Part shown: positions 62,339 through 64,000 of the stretch, piece by piece
Position numbering within the stretch: the stretch's first letter is position 1
Layout of the letters: every line of letters begins with the position of its first letter
Made by a program: the position numbers and the translations under genes
Assembly (NCBI GenBank): GCA_965250265.1
Contig: CBDFNO010000014.1
Span: forward strand, 558,001 to 622,000
Direction: 5' to 3'
DNA from: PRS1 sp965250265
Lineage (GTDB): Bacteria; Bacteroidota; Bacteroidia; Flavobacteriales; Flavobacteriaceae
Length of the DNA: 64,000 nucleotides
The notes under the pieces: model-generated
Told to the model about the DNA's origin: nothing
Databases searched by the model: none
The model's input: only the letters and a program-made list of their open reading frames with translations

Positions 62339-63280
62339 ATGAAAAAAGCACTTCTATTAATGGTTTTTTTTACTTCACTAGTTTCAATTAAGTCCCAAAC
62401 CGTAGAGGAGCTAAAATCTGAACAAGCTATTAAAAAAGATTCCGTAGCAGCCATTCAGGCAAGGGTTAACGCTTTACAAGCGCAAATTGATGCTTTTCCA
62501 GGATGGAGAATTAAAGCATTTGGAACCATTGGTGGTAGCTTATCTAATTTTAATAATTGGTATTCGCAAGGAACTCCAAACAATTCATCAGGGAATATTG
62601 GGTTTACAGTTAATACTTACGCTAACTTAATCCAAGAAAAATTCTTTTGGAGGAATGCCCTTGGAATAAATATGAACTGGGTAAAATTGGATGATAAAGA
62701 CAATCCTGATGACGATAGTGGTTTCAAACCAACTACCGACGTATTTAATTTGTCTTCATTGTATGGATATAAGTTGAGTGAGAATTTTGCCATATCTACT
62801 TTAACAGAATACAGAACCACACTGTTAGATAATTTTAATGACCCAGGATATTTAGACCTTGGTGTCGGCGCTACGTGGACACCAATAACCGATTTAATAA
62901 TAGTAATTCAACCTCTTGACTATAATTTTGTGTTTAGCGATGAAGACACCATTTTCGAATCCTCATTAGGAACAAAAATTCTTGCAGATTACACCAAAAA
63001 AATTGGCGCGATAAATTTTAAAACCAACCTATCTATGTTTCAAAGCTATAAAAGCTCAAATTTATCTAATTGGACCTGGACAAATTCTTTTGGTTATACT
63101 ATATGGAAAAAGATTGGTGTAGGTTTTGATTTTGGTTTGCGAAGTAACAAACAAGAAGCGCTTAACTATGCATTAGGGCAGATAGATATAATGAATCCTC
63201 CTGCTGAAACTCCTGATTTTGATAATGTAGATAACGATTTACAGTCTTATTGGGTTTTTGGTTTAAGTTATTCCTTTTAG
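62339..63280 (+). CDS. DUF3078 outer-membrane barrel protein
   Basis: A 313-residue exported protein: signal peptide (MKKALLLMVFFTSLVSIKSQ), a coiled-coil stretch (about 22-52; EQAIKKDSVAAIQARVNALQ), then a barrel domain of the DUF3078 family with GSLSNFNNWYSQGTPNNSSG, WRNALGINMNWVKL and the terminal SYWVFGLSYSF. The final Phe is typical of barrel assembly. The function is unknown; homologues often stand beside DUF2480 genes. Its promoter carries a palindromic operator. Confidence 0.87.
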   Translation: MKKALLLMVFFTSLVSIKSQTVEELKSEQAIKKDSVAAIQARVNALQAQIDAFPGWRIKAFGTIGGSLSNFNNWYSQGTPNNSSGNIGFTVNTYANLIQEKFFWRNALGINMNWVKLDDKDNPDDDSGFKPTTDVFNLSSLYGYKLSENFAISTLTEYRTTLLDNFNDPGYLDLGVGATWTPITDLIIVIQPLDYNFVFSDEDTIFESSLGTKILADYTKKIGAINFKTNLSMFQSYKSSNLSNWTWTNSFGYTIWKKIGVGFDFGLRSNKQEALNYALGQIDIMNPPAETPDFDNVDNDLQSYWVFGLSYSF

Positions 63281-63304
63281 TAAAAGAAGATTTAAAATAA
63301 ATTT

Positions 63305-64000
63305 CTAAGTTTGATATTCATCATAATCAGGATAAAGTAGGTGGTTATATGGAAAATGTGAGATATGAATTTCACGAACATCATCATAAACCCTTTTTTT
63401 AAAATCTTCGAGGTTTTCTTTATTTAATGCTGAAATAAATAAGGCATTATTCCTTGTTTTACTCATCCAGGTATTTTTCCATTCTTGTAATGTATAGTTC
63501 TCTTTGGTTCTTACTGCAATTAAATCTTCATCATCAAAAGGCTCTGATTTATATGCATCAATCTTATTAAACACCATAATTGTAGGTTTATCAGAACTAT
63601 TTATCTCACCTAAAATTTTGTTTACTGATTCAATATGTTCTTCAAAATTTGGATGCGAAATATCTACAACATGTAACAATAAATCGGCTTCTCGAACTTC
63701 GTCTAATGTACTTTTAAAAGAGTCTATCAATTGAGTAGGTAATTTTCTAATAAAACCTACAGTATCACTCATTAAAAAAGGTAAGTTTTTAATAACCACT
63801 TTTCTAACTGTAGTATCAAGGGTTGCAAACAATTTATTCTCTGCAAAAACTTTAGACTTGCTAATAACATTCATAAGAGTAGATTTACCAACATTGGTAT
63901 AACCTACTAAAGCTACACGAACCATTTTGCCACGATTGCCTCGCTGAACAGCCATTTGCTTGTCTATGGTCTTTATTTTTGTCTTAAGTAAAGAAATTTT
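63305..64000 (-). CDS. hflX: GTPase HflX (partial, 5' end outside the window)
   Basis: The frame is open through the right edge, where KTKIKTIDKQMAVQRGNR is the end of the HflX N-terminal domain; an internal Met at 63955 is not the real start. The G domain follows: G1 VGYTNVGKST, G2/switch DTTVRKV, G3 SDTVGFI, G4 FNKID and G5 ISALNKEN. HflX binds the large ribosomal subunit and splits stalled ribosomes under stress. It is convergent with the DUF3078 gene. Confidence 0.92.
   Translation of the reverse strand, partial: KISLLKTKIKTIDKQMAVQRGNRGKMVRVALVGYTNVGKSTLMNVISKSKVFAENKLFATLDTTVRKVVIKNLPFLMSDTVGFIRKLPTQLIDSFKSTLDEVREADLLLHVVDISHPNFEEHIESVNKILGEINSSDKPTIMVFNKIDAYKSEPFDDEDLIAVRTKENYTLQEWKNTWMSKTRNNALFISALNKENLEDFKKRVYDDVREIHISHFPYNHLLYPDYDEYQT

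Overview
The window looks like chromosomal DNA of a marine-type member of Flavobacteriaceae (Bacteroidota). The signs are AT-rich DNA, gldD/gldE gliding genes, a PorT-like barrel, proteins with type IX secretion (T9SS) tails, a three-subunit sdhCAB operon, a SUF cluster with DUF59 and DUF2480 partners, promoters of the Bacteroidetes form TTTG-N20-TAnnTTTG, and almost no Shine-Dalgarno sequences. Several genes must start at TTG or GTG. No rRNA, CRISPR array, transposase or phage gene was seen.

Layout. 0-3.3 kb: end of a PAP2-like gene, then on the minus strand an energy-transducing cluster exbB, small membrane protein, exbD, exbD, with a PorT-like barrel gene behind it. 3.4-6.6 kb: tRNA-Ser(GGA) with a partial copy of its 3' end nearby, ansA, a TatD hydrolase, a retropepsin-like protein and a NarL-type regulator. 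6.7-12.7 kb: mutY-ssb-gldE-gldD on the minus strand; HU, a 29-residue very basic protein and RNase G on the plus strand.

12.7-19.0 kb: an aldo/keto reductase, an OmpA-domain lipoprotein, exonuclease III and a very large outer-membrane protein, all broken by many one-base indels although the protein sequence is otherwise well kept. The block begins at an abrupt junction at 12685/12686 that cuts both the rng terminator and the reductase. I read it as low-quality or misjoined sequence more readily than as true decay. Three more genes outside the block (glyS, an Ig-like lipoprotein, a VPS10-like protein) each carry one extra base.

19-34 kb: barrel proteins, glyS, comF, a methionine aminotransferase and an omega-amidase-like enzyme, a LytS/LytTR pair divergent from a large TonB-receptor-like barrel plus ankyrin protein, an M28 peptidase and a repeat-built secreted propeller. 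34-46.7 kb: sdhCAB, another barrel, a VPS10/Asp-box protein, a secreted metalloprotease, Xaa-Pro aminopeptidase and BrnQ.

46.7-53.4 kb: twin small zinc-knuckle-like genes, thiL, then a tight four-gene surface operon ending in an MbnP-like lipoprotein and an MbnH-like di-heme protein. This is the most interesting locus and suggests copper handling with enzymatic modification of the partner. 53.5-63.3 kb: a SUF iron-sulfur cluster (IscA-type, sufB, lipoprotein, sufC, sufD, sufS, then sufE, DUF59, DUF2480, DUF3078), interrupted by an M43 metalloprotease gene. The window ends inside hflX.
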